64,000 nucleotides of DNA from Actinernus sp. WN-2022 (lineage: Eukaryota > Cnidaria > Anthozoa > Actiniaria > Actinernidae). Below the pieces are notes generated by a model. It did no database searches, was not told the origin of the DNA, and saw only the letters and a program-made list of their open reading frames with translations. The DNA is taken from NCBI GenBank assembly GCA_030867875.1, contig JAOWCC010001634.1, positions 100,667,321-100,731,320 of the forward strand, read 5' to 3'. The position numbers were made by a program, and so were the translations under genes. Positions 30,754 to 42,335 of the stretch are shown piece by piece. Numbering within the stretch: the first letter of the stretch is position 1; every line of letters starts with the position of its first letter.

Positions 30754-31167
30754 ACTATGCTGTCGCGTCGCTCCGTACATATCTCATGTACTTACACCAG
30801 CCATGGACTAGTGACTTTCAGCATGTGAAACAATAGCGAATGCTTACACGGAGTTATTATCAATAAATCATCGTAATCCAATCAGAAGGCAACTTACGAA
30901 TATCATCGACAAGTTACGGATTATCCTAATCCAATCAGAAGACATCATCAACTTACGAATGGTCGAATGATATCATCAACAACTTACGAATATCAACGAC
31001 AAACTGAGCTTACGGATCATCCTAATCATCGGCATCATTGGCTTCGTGAACGCATGCAATAACGCGCTTTCTTTCTTTGCTTCTCGTCGCGTGGTGGAAA
31101 CTGAATGAAGTTTGGTATAGGTAAATTGAAATTGACAATGATTTTCTCGAAGTTTGCAAACATGGCC
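30754..31167. other. Intergenic with local AATCAGAAG..ACTTACGAA repeats
   Basis: Between 30870 and 31010, units with TAATCCAATCAGAAG and ATCATC.ACAACTTACGAAT recur about three times, a degenerate tandem repeat. No gene. Confidence 0.5.
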
Positions 31168-31171
31168 TACC

Positions 31172-32796
31172 GTATGGCGTACCATCCCCGCCAAAATTCA
31201 TGGTTTGAACTCGAAGTTCTTCACATGAATTTTACACTCAAGTAGAATATTTCATATTGTTATTTTGTATTTTATAAGCTTTATCAGGGTTTCAACATAC
31301 GTGTTTTATATTTGTCGTTCAAGTTTTACATTCGAGATTGTCACTGTTCATTCTAAACTCACGTCATGCATTCGTCGTTCGAGTTTCACATTACAAAGTC
31401 GACGACTTTTATTTTCAACTCGACGTTTTGAATTGAACTTCACGCTTCAGTAACTTTCCGGTTGACCTTGGGAACCGCTGACATAAACAACGCAGGCGCA
31501 ACAGTCAGTCGATCACAAAATGGCGGCAGAGTTTGTATTCTCCGTAGTTCAAGAAACAATTCAACGACTCGATAACTGCCAACAGGAGGATGATTATAGT
31601 AGCATAGTGCTTCGATTAGAGACAATGTTTTGTCAGAACTCGATATTGAAGAACTTGTGGACAAACAAACTACGAGTGCAAAGTACACAGGTAAAGGTTG
31701 TGATCGTCAACCCTAACGAGAAGAGTAGAAACGAGAAGCTCAGTCTTTCTCTGAGGAGTCGAAGTCCATCCGCTTAGTGAATGTTTGCCGAAAGAAATGG
31801 ACGACCGCTGCATAAATGTATTGAGGCGGATTTCTGATTATTTCCTCTACTGTACATCGCATATCCTACTAAGTTCAACGGCCGTGAAGTCAATAGCCGG
31901 ATTGCATCTCTGCAATTTGGTCGACAATAGTACTTTTCAGTGGCGAATTAAATCACGGTTTGTTGTCGAGTTCTCTTTACCGTAAATATCATACTCTTTC
32001 CAAAGCCTGTCGAAAGCACAGCCAGAACATCTTTACCTAGAAGCCTAGGCTCTGTATAGCTTCCTCCTGCTCCGTTTTCAAAGTACCTTTACTCAGCCGC
32101 GGAGAAAGAAGCGAGCAGCTGTGTTCTCTCTAGAAAACCTTTGGAACCAAGGTAAAGGCGAAGACGAACTTTGAAAACGGAGCAGGAGGAAGCTATAGCA
32201 GAGCCTACTTCTAAGTAAAGATCTTCTGGCGCTATGGAAAGAGCATGATATTTACGGTTTGCGAACTTGCAAAAGAGAACTCGACAACAAACCTCTCGCA
32301 ATTCGCCACTTTCTCCGCTGAAAGCAGGCTATCTGCAACACGGCGAAGGGCAGCTTTCGTATTCTTAACGGGTTCCATAGTCAGTATAACACAGAGATCA
32401 AGCACGTGTGTTGTTCCTGTCACATCTGCGCCTGCGTAGCGCCTGCGTTTATTACCAGACCTAACAACTCCAAGGAGGACTACCGAGGAGGTTCCCAAGG
32501 TCAACCGGGAAGTTACTGAAGCGTGAAGTTCAATTTAAAACGTCGAGTTGAAAATAAAAGTCGTCGACTTTGTAATGTGAAACTCGAACGACGAATGCAT
32601 GACGTGGAGTTTAGAATGAACAGTGACAATCTCGAATGTAAAACTTGAACGACAAAATATAAAACACGTATGTTGAAACCTTGATAAAGCTTATAAAATA
32701 CAAAATAACAGTATGAAATATTCTACTTGAGTGTAAAATTCATGTGAAGAACTTCGAATTCAAACCATGAATTTTGGCGGGGATGGTACGCCATAC
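31172..32796. mobile_element. 1.6-kb foldback element with about 340-bp arms and inner inverted pair
   Basis: GTATGGCGTACCATCCCCGC at the left is mirrored at the right end, flanked by TACC on both sides (31168-31171 and 32797-32800). The outer arms run 31172-31476 and about 32500-32796. A second, shorter inverted pair lies inside (31965-32075 against 32100-32270), so the whole unit is a nested foldback. An exon-like ATG segment lies between (31520-31690). Confidence 0.75.
31520..31690 (+). pseudogene. Exon-like segment in a foldback element
   Basis: ATGGCGGCAGAG opens 57 codons (MAAEFVFSVVQETIQRLDNC, then QEDDYSSIVLRLETMF) and is followed by a good donor, ACACAG/GTAAAGG. The codon use and helix-like sequence look like a real first coding exon, but no acceptor and continuation could be assigned. 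It may be a captured host exon. Family not recognised. Confidence 0.35.
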
Positions 32797-32800
32797 TACC

Positions 32801-33421
32801 ACTGCTTTCAAAAATAGTTTCGAGTTCTAGGGCCGTGTACTCGCCAACAAAATAAGATCTATGGAGGTATAGAGCCGCGACGAGTTTGCCTCCTGTTGAG
32901 GGACAACTACCGATCCATACGCTTACACTCGTTCTCAATAACACGTGCAGGTTCGAAATTGAATTTCCAACGGAAAACGTCAATTTGGTGGATGTCACTC
33001 AACTATATTTCTATGGCAACACTGGTCTGCATGCTAAATAAAACGTCGCCATACAACTCCCAGATGTGGAGGAAACATAAATAGTGTAGGAGGTCAACGA
33101 AATCGTAAGTAATTTGAGGCGACATAGGTAGAGATATGGCGGATACTAAGCCGAAAAACGATTATTATTTGCTTGAATTCCTCACCGAAATGTCAGTCGA
33201 GAGTGGAGAGCATTGCCGATAATCCATGTCCTGAGAGTTTAAATTTTTTTTTTTGCCCTGTCGAATGTTGTATCCATGCCTGGAGCTCGTCGAGGTAGAG
33301 CTCGAGGGTATTGCTCGATAAAACCTCTCATAAGGAGCATATCTGCAACTGGATGAATAAAAATAACTATAATTCTTTTTCCAAGACCTTTGAAGCTATA
33401 TAAACAATCAGATTTCTTATG
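32801..33421. other. Intergenic, nothing clear
   Basis: Includes AATTGAATTTCCAACGGAAA-type sequence shared in part with 33940-34030 (AACCTGCACGTG and CATCCACCA in inverted order), suggesting another diverged inverted element around the minisatellite (about 32880-34030). No gene seen. Confidence 0.4.
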
Positions 33422-33817
33422 CACAAACCGCTCGCTCACACATAAAGTTTATGCGATTTCCCTATTTTGATCTTATACACAAACCGCTCGCTCATGATCA
33501 CACATAAAGTTTATGCGATTTCCCTATTTTGATCTTATACACAAACCGCTCGCTAATGATCACACATAAAGTTTATGCGATTTCCCTATTTTGATCTTAT
33601 ACACAAACCGCTCGCTCACACATAAAGTTTATGCGATTTCCCTATTTTGATCTTATACACAAACCGCTCGCTCACACATAAAGTTTATGCGATTTCCCTA
33701 TTTTGATCTTATACACAAACCGCTCGCTCACACATAAAGTTTATGTGATTTCCCTATTTTGATCTTATACACAAACCGCTCGCTCACACATAAAGTTTAT
33801 GTGATTTCCCTATTTTG
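33422..33817. repeat. 56-62 bp minisatellite, seven copies
   Basis: The unit contains ACAAACCGCTCGCTCACACA, TAAAGTTTATGCGATTTCCC and TATTTTGATCTTATAC. Two units carry an extra TGATCA, and the last two have GTGATT for GCGATT. Copies are otherwise almost identical, which implies recent amplification. Confidence 0.95.
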
Positions 33818-35030
33818 CAAACCCTTGGCTCTAAGCATGATTACTCTCCATCTAAGCGACTTTGGGAAAGACTTTGCCATGTTTATAAAATGCTAGTTTC
33901 CCGAATTTACTCACAACGGTTCACTTCAAACTCCATGGAAACCGTTTGATTGACATCCACCAGAAACGACTTCGAAGTCAGGAGTTTCGTTTCGAACCTG
34001 CACGTGTTATCGAGAACGAGTGTAAAGCCCTATTGGGAGATTCAATGGCCCGTAAAGGAAACAAACGAGCCCCTTCGGGGGATAATTGAGCCCCTTTGGG
34101 GGATGAATCAGCTCTTTCGAGGGATAATTGTTAAATTGACAGAAGTCCAATTAAAATAAATTGACCACCATTGTGTAGTGATTTTCCTTCAGCCAAGAAA
34201 CAACTGGCTGCTCTAGTTGTTACAAATAGTAATGTCAATATATATTTCTGAAAATGCCACCACTTGGTGCAAAACAACTTTCTATATACAGCTCTTCTAT
34301 AACATATCTATCTGCTGCAACCCTATCCTGCAAACACAACTGCTATAAAGAAGTAGACACACGTACCCTAATGGTACTATTTTTCTATAAACTACAGTGT
34401 TTTACAAGGATTTCTAGCACTGAGAAATATCCTATCTGACTGACACACGTAAAAATACGATAATTTTACGTGTGCATGTGGATATCGCCTCCACGTCATG
34501 CGCTTATCCTTGCTTCAACCAACCGGGCCCAGGTCCAAGTATTGTTTATAAAATAATTAAAACTATACATGGACGCTTGGAGATATGAAATTTATCTTCT
34601 CGTGTTCTCTCACTCGTTCGCTGCGCTCGGCACTCGTGAGATATCGAGTTGAACACTCGAAGATAAGCGCACCCGTGTATTATTCTCTATTTGCCCTTCT
34701 AGCTGGCTCCGGTTGTTGTGAACGAGTGGATATTAACGCTATCCACCGGATAAATGCCTATCCAGTGTATAAGTGTTATATAACCTAGATGGCTTATTTT
34801 ATCCACTGGATAGGCCGAATTTATCCTGTGGATAGCCCCGTATAGGCCTTATCCAGTCCAAATCACAGATGGATGTGGATGAGTGCAGACGTGTTTTAAT
34901 TTGCTCTCCACTTTTTTTACCCTTGAAGTTCTAGTAAATGTTTAAGCAGTATATTAGTATCACAAATATGTGAAAACGTTTCCTAGGTTCAAAGGCGTAT
35001 GTTTGCATGTTAATAATCTGAGTACTCCAG
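33818..35030. other. Intergenic with short palindromic repeats
   Basis: 34060-34130 holds three GGGGGAT.AATTGAGCCCCTT-like units. 34441-34475 is a small hairpin (ACACGTAAAA..TTTTACGTGT). 34725-34860 carries repeated TATCCACTGGATA-type palindromes typical of short cnidarian MITEs. No gene. Confidence 0.5.
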
Positions 35031-35039
35031 TGGCAGTAT

Positions 35040-35700
35040 GCCTGAAACAAGACATTCATCTCAATCGGCGGAGCTTCGAGCGGACATGAAGGAAGTCATG
35101 CGAAGAGAAATGCATCATTTTTACAAGTCTCAACGGAGTTCAAAGAACTTTTCATGGAAGCAGTCAAGCCAGTTATATTAGAAGTAGCGGAACAAGCCAC
35201 ACGGCCTCTTATAAAGAGAATAGAAGCTTTGGAAGCGCAACTGTCAGAAGTGAAAGTTCTAATTGCAAACGAAAACGAACAATATTCTAGGACTGAGTAC
35301 AACCTGAGGTTCATTTGTCTGGGTGAAACAGAAGACGAAGACTGTATCGTTAAAATTGTCGACTTCTGTAAGGAAAAACTTGATGTCAGTGTTGACAAGA
35401 GTGAATAGACCGTGCCCACCGTCTTGGTCCAAAGAAACCTAATACGAAGAGACCTGTGATGGTAAAGTTTAAAATGGTAAAGTAAAATTTGTAAAAAGCG
35501 TAAAGAACTGCGAGGTACTCACTTCTACATGCATTAATGAAGATTTGACCAAGTTTAATGTCAAGCTATTTAACCATGCCCGTACACACTGCAGCCGTGT
35601 TAAATCTGTTTGGTCTTCAGATGGCAAAATATTGATTCGAAATGTGGATGACAAGATACTTCGAATTCACAAGATGGATGATTTTCTAAGGTTTAATTTA
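35040..35700 (+). pseudogene. LINE ORF1 remnant with coiled coil
   Basis: The first frame encodes PETRHSSQSAELRADMKEVM, then a Leu/Ala/Glu-rich helix (LIKRIEALEAQLSEVKVLIA), then YSRTEYNLRFICLGE, a block common in ORF1-type RNA-binding proteins. After a stop at 35406-35408 another frame continues IDRAHRLGPKKPNTKRPVMV and later FNHARTHCSRVKSVWSSDGK. ORF1 proteins bind element RNA. This copy is frameshifted. Confidence 0.65.
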
Positions 35701-35984
35701 ATGGAATCCGCCCTTGGCTTCTCCAGTTCTGAGCGTGACGCACACACTGGACTTTCAGTCTATTTGGCTAACTATATTCATCTGTTGTCGTTTCTTTTAG
35801 AGTTAAGTTCTCGCACTTTGAATTATTATTTTTTAGTTTCGCTCCAAATGTTAATGGTCTTTGATACTGGAGTAACTGTGCAGGAAGGTGGGTCGGTTTA
35901 TTTATTAGATGGGGGTCAGCCTCACTGTTTATAGAGCGGCTATCGGGTTGTTTAATAACATAACCATTAAGTCTTCAAGATTCG

Positions 35985-37191
35985 TAATGTCATTATCATG
36001 GCTAGTACTTGGTTTAAATTTATGTATCGCTATTGTTATTTTAAAGGTCATACTTCTGCTGGCAGGACATGTTGAAGTAAATCCTGGTCCCAAAATGTCA
36101 TCTTTTACAATAGGACACTTGATATTAACGTTAGAAGTCTAGCTATTGAAGATAAATTTGATGAAATATCCTCCTTTATTTTGGATCGAAAACTTGATTT
36201 ATTTGCAGTTTCGGAAACCTGGCTAGATGGTAAAACTTCTAATGATGCATTGTGCATTGCAGGCTATTATCCTATTATGAGAAACGACCGAAGAAATATG
36301 CGAGGAGGAGGTGTTGCTTTATATGCAGCACAATCACTTATTATTAAGAGACGTAATGATTTAGAAAAAGACAACATTTGACTACTTTGGGCTGAAATTA
36401 AGATGCTTAAATTCGTCATGTTGTGCGGAGTGTGCTATAGACCTCCAAATAACTCGTTAGAAGAAACCACGGTCTTCCTTGATTCTTTACAAAGTATGCT
36501 AGATCAAATTCAACAAAATTCTCAAACGCTTATCTTAATTATTGGTGATTTAAATGCTCACTTTGACCATAGTTAATAGAGTGGAATGGTTAGGAAACTC
36601 AGGGACCTTCTTTGTTATATGTCTTTGTTAGCTTTTTTCAACCACTACACTGCACAAAACACAATAGAAATTCCAACATGTTAATCAATCAGCCAATAGA
36701 AACGTGTGAGTTCAGTCGTTCAGGGAACGCTAATGAACTATGATCGTGCACAATCTTTTGTCTTACCCCTTCCAACCTAAATCGCAGCGCCTTTGTTAGC
36801 CCTTTTGAAGTTTGCCGGGTTTCCTAACCATTCCACTCTATTAACTATGATGTGACCGAAGGCGGTGCTACTTATTACCAATTGTCCCGGCTATTTTGTT
36901 GATTGTGGCACGTACAGTCCACCTTTGAATTGCGACCATTCATACATTTATGGGAAATTGTCTATTTCGTTTCATAAGCAAAAGGCTTTTAAGAGACAAA
37001 TATGGAATTTTTCAAATATTAATAGTGACAATTTGAACGATGACCTACTGAATATTAGCTGGGAGGAATGTGTCACGGATGGTGCACACATTGATGACGT
37101 GTACGAGAAATGGTTCAATTGCTTTCGTTCTATAATTGAAAAACATATTCCTTGTAAGACAGTAGTCATACGCCCACGTGATAAGCCTTAG
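35985..37191 (+). pseudogene. LINE endonuclease remnant
   Basis: Recognisable pieces are GHVEVNPGPKMSSF, LDLFAVSETWLDG, MRGGGVALYA, LCGVCYRPPNNSLEE, LILIIGDLNAHFDH, then after the inserted MITE LLITNCPGYFVDCGTYSPPL and NCDHSYIYGKL. Order and motifs fit the CR1/L2-type endonuclease. Stops and frameshifts are frequent. Confidence 0.75.
36572..36845. mobile_element. 274-bp MITE inside the LINE endonuclease
   Basis: GTTAATAGAGTGGAATGGTT at the left is mirrored at the right (about 28 bp), flanked by TA on both sides. It splits the coding sequence between IGDLNAHFDH and the downstream LLITN frame. A TA duplication suggests Tc1/mariner-type mobilisation. Confidence 0.8.
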
Positions 37192-37428
37192 AAACGCAAT
37201 TCGCAAACGAAACAGACTTTTAAAATCCCATTCTAAGAAAAAGACAAGTTTGTCTTGGCAAAGGTATAAAAACAGAGAAATTATACCACGTCATTGTTCG
37301 AGATGCAAAAAACCTTGTATTGTCATAAACTAAATAGCCAATTATCAGACTCATCATTAGGCCCAAAAAAATGGTGGAGTCTTATTAGATCAGTTTTTAA
37401 TAACAAAACTCATATCTATACCAGTTAT

Positions 37429-39415
37429 TCAAGAGGGAGCTGAATTTATTTTTGATTCAAAAAGAAAAGCTGAATTATTCAACAAATATTTCGCGAGCCA
37501 GGCTGCGGTTGATGATCTCGGCCACCCATTACCTGCAATCGCTTTACAGTCGCAAGATAGCGTTAACAATTCGTTGTCTATAATTGAAACAACCAAACAG
37601 GAAGTATTAAAGTTAATGGAGAAGGTTGACGTATCAAAGGCATGCGGGCACGATGGTATTGGAAACAAAATAATAAAAATATGTCGTCTAGGTATTTTAG
37701 AATCATTCACACATCTAATTAATTTAAGTTTTTTACAGGGAAAATATCCTAGCGAATGGAAAAAAGCTAACGTAATTCCTCTATTTAAAAAAGAAAATCG
37801 TCAATTTAAAGTTAATTATCGTCCTGTTTCGCTTCTTGTTTCTATTTCGATAAGATACCAGAAATTTTTTTTTTTACCAGACTTTACGAATTTCTAGTAG
37901 ACATCGGATTTCTTAGTCGTTTTCAATCTGGTTTCCGACCTGGTGATAGCACTGTTTACCAACTTATTCTCATTACTTATAAGGGTTTAATTTACAAACT
38001 AGAAAATCTAGGAGTTAAAGATCCTCTTTTAAGTTGGTTTCGCAGCCGTATCTATAAGTTTCAGAAAACAAAGAGTAGTTATTGAAGGCAAAGCTCGAAT
38101 TGGCTAAATATTGATGCCGGTGTTCAACATGTTCTGTACTTGGGCCATTGCTCTTTCTCATTTACATTAATGATCTAAGTACAAACGTTTCATCCAACTG
38201 TTTTCTTTATGCTGACGATACGTCACTATTTGATGTAGTAGATGATCCATCTATTTCTGGTGTAAAATTAAACAAAGATCTCAATACTATTAACACATGT
38301 GGTGTAAGCAGTGGCTGATGACTATGAACCCTGGCAAATGTAAATGCATCACATTTTCAGTAAAGCAATTTAAAATAATTCATCCTACACTTGGATCATA
38401 TTGCGTTAAGTGAAGTGAACTCTCATACTCATTTGGGACTAACTCTGTCGGCTAATTTCTCTTGGAGTAACCATATTCTCGGCGTACATCGGAAAGCTAG
38501 TAAATGTATGAATGTTTTAAAAGGGGTAAAATACAAGCTCAACAGATCCACTCTTATTTCATTGTACAAAAGCCTTATTAGACCATTAATGGAGTATGCA
38601 GATGTTATATGGGATGGGTGTAATGAATTCGAAGGAGAAGCTAATCTTTCAGAATGTGTTCAGTGTGAATCAGCTAGGATCGCCGGCTACTGGAGCCATG
38701 AAGGGAACTAATAGAAAGCGACTGTTAAATGAATTATGCTGGGAGGATATGGTAACTAGAAGATTTCTACATAAATTAACTTTATTTTATATAATAGTTA
38801 ACTAGTATACACCGTCCCAGCTTCGTGAGCTTTTACCTGTAAAAGTAAGTCAAAGATCAAGATATGCATTACGATCAAATGAAAATTTTACGCTAATTTC
38901 TACGCGTACCGAGCGCTTTAAGAAATCGTTTTTCCCATCAACAATAGTATCATGGACTAATTTGGATATTGCTACACGTTCTGTCGAACCTCTGTCTTTA
39001 TTCAAAACTAGATTACGTAATACTTTCTGTGGGAATAAATATAACAAAATTTATAACGTTTCCTTGAGTCGATATGGCTCGATTTTACACACCAGATTGC
39101 GTTCAAATCATTTCGCCCTCAATGCGCACCTATATATAATTAATTGTAAACCCTCTCCTTTCTGCGATTGTACATGGGAAACGATTGAAACTGTCCAACA
39201 TTATTTTCGATATTGCCCCCGATAATGCCGCCCAGCGTCAGCAATTACTTTCCTTCTCTGCACAGTTACTCCATTCCAGATGGTTAAGTTTATCAGATTC
39301 ACAAAAAAATCATACATTTTTACACGGCACAGAACAGATTGGCAATGAAGAAAAGTATGCTCTAATGTGTAATGTTCAGTCATTCATATTGAAAACCAAA
39401 CGATTTAACAACTGA
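37429..39415 (+). pseudogene. LINE reverse transcriptase, palm motif A deleted
   Basis: Frames contain VDVSKACGHDGIGNKIIK, WKKANVIPLFKKENRQ, YRPVSLL, FQSGFRPGDSTVYQLI, then directly GLIYKLENLGVKDPLLSWF, later PLLFLIYINDLS, CFLYADDTSLFD, HLGLTLSANFSWSNH and LYKSLIRPLMEYADVIWD. The segment normally between the QL-I block and KGLIYKL, which includes the D of motif A, is missing, so catalysis would be impossible even without the frameshifts. The C-terminus has a Cys/His-like motif (CDCTWETIETVQHYFRYCP). Confidence 0.75.
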
Positions 39416-39838
39416 TCAGACAATTAACTGATGAAAATAGTAGCAGACCATTGATCACTTATGATTTAGTATTTTTTGTCTTTTGTTTACGCACTTTGTT
39501 AATACACTTTGTTAATAAATTTGTTTATGTTTGTCTTATAATCACTGTTAATTTAGTTAAATATTAATATTACTATAATGCACTCTCCACTACTTATGTA
39601 AATAATACAGACATAATCTACCTCGATGAGCTTTGCTCTTGGAGAAAATGTCGAGAAAAAATAGATTTAAATAAAAAAATAAAATAAAATAAGATCGAGT
39701 TACGCTACGACAAAGTTTGAGTACGTTTTCATTTTCAGTACAGCTACGTCTTGCCGTAACTGTATATACACATGCAGTTATTTCATGGTTTTCTATGGAA
39801 TACCGGTGAATATTTCACGAGAAATTGGTAATATTTGG

Positions 39839-40534
39839 TAGGCCCTTATTGATTGTGCTAGCATAAGTTTTGGCATAATTTGGAAAAACGAGCATAATTT
39901 TTGCACTTTTTGTAAAAGTAGCACTGCTAGCATAATCGGCATATTTTTAGTTTTTTTGAAGGGAACATTACCAGAGTCATGACTTACTTGGTCTCTAAGA
40001 TTGATTATTTTCAAGTTCTTTACCATTGTTCAGTCTAATTCGTCTGGGGGAGGGGGAAGAAGGTTACCACAATACTGCGTCGTTGGTCGTCAAGACTCTA
40101 GAGGACTGGGCACACCGGAAGTAAAGATTGCGTCGGTCCCAGTTCCCGCTTTCACAGGCAACAAAATGGCGTCGAGCAACTTACAGATACGAGAAGAACA
40201 GCTGCCTGATAGGCCAGAACCCGCTCAAATTGCTAGAGATCGGAGCCTGAAGCAAACCAAAAGCAAATACACATTAAGTCACCGCTTCTAGTCTGGAATG
40301 AAGTGCAGTAGTTAGTTGTGCTTTATCAGAGCAAGTGTGTAACTCAAGATAAAGAAAATATTAACAACAAATATATCATTTTGGACTTGTTTTGTGTTTT
40401 TGTAAAAGCATACTTTAAGAAAAAGTAGCATAATTTTCAAAAACGAGCATAATTTTGAGCATAATTTGGGAAAAAATCGGGCACTCCTAGTAGCATAATA
40501 TGCTACTTTTACTAGCACAATCGATAAGGGCCTA
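39839..40534. mobile_element. 696-bp hAT-like MITE with 8-bp duplication
   Basis: TAGGCCCTTATTGATTGTGC at the left and GCACAATCGATAAGGGCCTA at the right form the ends. The flanks are ATATTTGG on both sides (39831-39838 and 40535-40542). Subterminal GCATAATTTGG..AAACGAGCATAA units recur on both arms. The interior contains a short exon-like frame (40166-40291). Confidence 0.85.
40166..40291 (+). pseudogene. Short exon-like ORF inside the hAT-like MITE
   Basis: AAAATGGCGTCG opens 41 codons (MASSNLQIREEQLPDRPEPA, then QIARDRSLKQTKS) ending TAG. The GC content is higher than the surroundings and CpGs are frequent just upstream, as in a captured 5' exon with part of a promoter. Family not recognised. 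Confidence 0.3.
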
Positions 40535-40841
40535 ATATTTGGTATACTAGCCTTTAGGCGAGTTGTATGCTAAACTATATGAATTTCGAGTGAAATTTTC
40601 GCCGGTATTTCATAGAAAACCATGAAAATTATAACATATTAACCTATAAAAAAAATTACGGGAAGATTTATCACGAAAACAAAGTAACTTATAAATAAAT
40701 ACCGCCGGGGACGATAGACTGTGAAATTTCTCGCCGGAAAACAAAAGTTTCGAGTGGCTGACGCGTCTGCAGACTAATTATGTATTCAAAATCTTGGCGC
40801 GTAGCTTCCTGCATTTTGATTGGCCTGATCTAGCCATGAAA

Positions 40842-40964
40842 TACCGTAGAATCCCGGTTATAAGCCCTGGGTTTATACAACTTAGTAAGGGTTTTGGGTG
40901 TTTTTTTAGGTGGTTTTGGTTTTGGCTTATAACCGGGAGGGCTTATAACCGGGATTCTACGGTA
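40842..40964. mobile_element. 123-bp hairpin MITE (TACCGTAG family)
   Basis: TACCGTAGAATCCCGGTTAT is mirrored at the right by ATAACCGGGATTCTACGGTA. The tip TACCGTAG and the inner TTATAAGC motif are shared with 55707-56281. Confidence 0.8.
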
Positions 40965-41094
40965 CCGCTCTGTATTTCATTGATCAGAAAAACCATGAAA
41001 TACCACCCTGTGCTGAGCTCTGTTTGGCTGAAATATAATATTTTTAGGATAAGTAAGTATTACAGTTAGGGTGGTCCATATAGGGTGGGCGTAC

Positions 41095-42130
41095 TACGGT
41101 GGCCCACAAGTGTCACGGCAAAATAAAGAAAGCCACGGCAGAACAGAGCAAGTTCACGGCATAACCGACGAAGTCACGGCACAACAGAATAACTCCACGG
41201 CAGAACAGAATAAGTTCACGGCAAAACAAAGAAACTCACGGCAGAAGAGATGGAGTGACGGCATAACCGACAAAGCCACGGCAGAAAAGACGGAGTCGTA
41301 CGGTGTCACGGCGGAAGTGAAAACTCGCGGCGGAAGTGAAAACTCGCGGCGGAAGTAGACAGCAGAACTCCCGAAACGCGACGCCAATTTGTTGATTCTC
41401 TTACCGAATATCGGCGATATGTTCTATCCATCTTGCATCGTAAGTTTCAGTCATTCAGACACTTGTAAACAGGCCTGGCATTATATTTGTGCTTATTTCA
41501 CACTTGTTTTTCCAGTGCTTATATATTTAAAAGCATGCACTAGAGATGGGTGTTTCTCATGGCAGTTTGTCTCTCAAAACTCATTTTTCTTGTTCAATTA
41601 ATATTAACGCTAGACTAATATTTTGTATGAGTTCCGTGTTTTTAATCAGTTTAGAACTGTCAGTAAAGTCAAGTAGCCAGAAGCCTAATTAAGCAACAAT
41701 AAAATTTACAATGGGGGATAGTGAGGAGGATTTTATAAAGAACCTCTTTTATCGAGGATATGAATACAAAGAAATGGTGTTGATGCTGAGAAAAGGTAGA
41801 ACATATCGCCGATATTCGGTAAGAGAATCAACAAAATGGCGTCGCGTTTCGGGAGTTCTGCAGTGTGGAATTATGGGATAGTGGCTGTCTACTTCCGCCG
41901 CGAGTTTTGACTTCCGCCGTGGCTCGCGACTCCGTCTTTTCTGCCGTGGCTTTGTCGGTTATGCCGTCACTCCATCTCTTCTGCCGTGAGTTTCTTTGTT
42001 TTGCCGTGAACTTATTCTGTTCTGCCGTGGAGTTATTCTGTTGTGCCGTGACTTCGTCGGTTGTGCCGTGAACTTGCTCTGTTCTGCCGTGGCTTTCTTT
42101 ATTTTGCCGTGACACTTGTGGGCCACCGTA
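41095..42130. mobile_element. 1.04-kb TIR element with CACGGCA arrays and HTH remnant
   Basis: The tips are TACGGTGGCCCACAAGTG and its reverse complement; the arms extend for about 330 bp. Each arm contains about ten short units of the type CACGGCAGAACAGAATAA. GTGGGC lies at the right edge (42131-42136) and at 41085-41090, separated from the left tip by GTAC. The shared tip and 6-bp duplication group it with 29125-30747. The coding remnant 41711-41881 suggests an integrase-type transposase source, for example IS3EU-like, but that is inferred. Confidence 0.8.
41711..41881 (+). pseudogene. Transposase-like N-terminal HTH remnant
   Basis: The frame reads MGDSEEDFIKNLFYRGYEYK, then EMVLMLRKGR, before running into the right arm of the element. 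The pattern FI..LF.RGY.YKE...ML resembles the first helix-turn-helix of integrase-core (rve-type) transposases found in fish and cnidarians. Those usually continue with a basic R-LKRRL helix, which is missing here. The rest of the transposase is deleted. Confidence 0.45.
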
Positions 42131-42335
42131 GTGGGCAAATAGCAAAAAAAAATCGAACACAGGATTTGAAAACAAAAACAAAATTCTTGCACAACAAACT
42201 GAATTGAAGGAAAAAATATCGTGCAAACGTCATTATTATTACAACTTCTATTTTCCATGAAAAATTTTTTCGTGCAAGCAAACCGGCGGTGTGAAAAAAA
42301 AATTCGTGCATAACTTTCAATTCGATCCAAAAAAA

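Larger units (their letters stand above)
35035..39692 (+). mobile_element. Decayed full-length-scale LINE with ORF1, endonuclease and RT
   Basis: Order: ORF1-like frames (35040-35700), endonuclease (about 36000-37190, split by the MITE 36572-36845), RT and C-terminal Cys/His-like region (37430-39415), then a 3' untranslated region ending in AAATAAAAAAATAAAATAAA near 39670-39690. Multiple frameshifts and an internal deletion make it inactive. Confidence 0.85.
39779..40640. mobile_element. Outer palindromic element split by a hAT-like MITE
   Basis: TTTCATGGTTTTCTATGGAA, ACCGGTGAATATTTCACGAG at 39783-39822 are mirrored near 40590-40625 (GCCGGTATTTCATAGAAAAC). Removing the nested unit 39839-40534 leaves a hairpin of about 160 bp. 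Confidence 0.7.

Noticed and set aside
33422..33817. Regularly spaced repeats resembling a CRISPR array
   Set aside because: The units are contiguous with no unique spacers, and the sequence is clearly eukaryotic; it is a minisatellite.
41154..42226. Several 70-130 codon frames with repeated QNK/TAEQ or FCREF/FCSAV units
   Set aside because: These are translations of the short CACGGCA-type tandem units in the arms of the element at 41095-42130, present on both strands.
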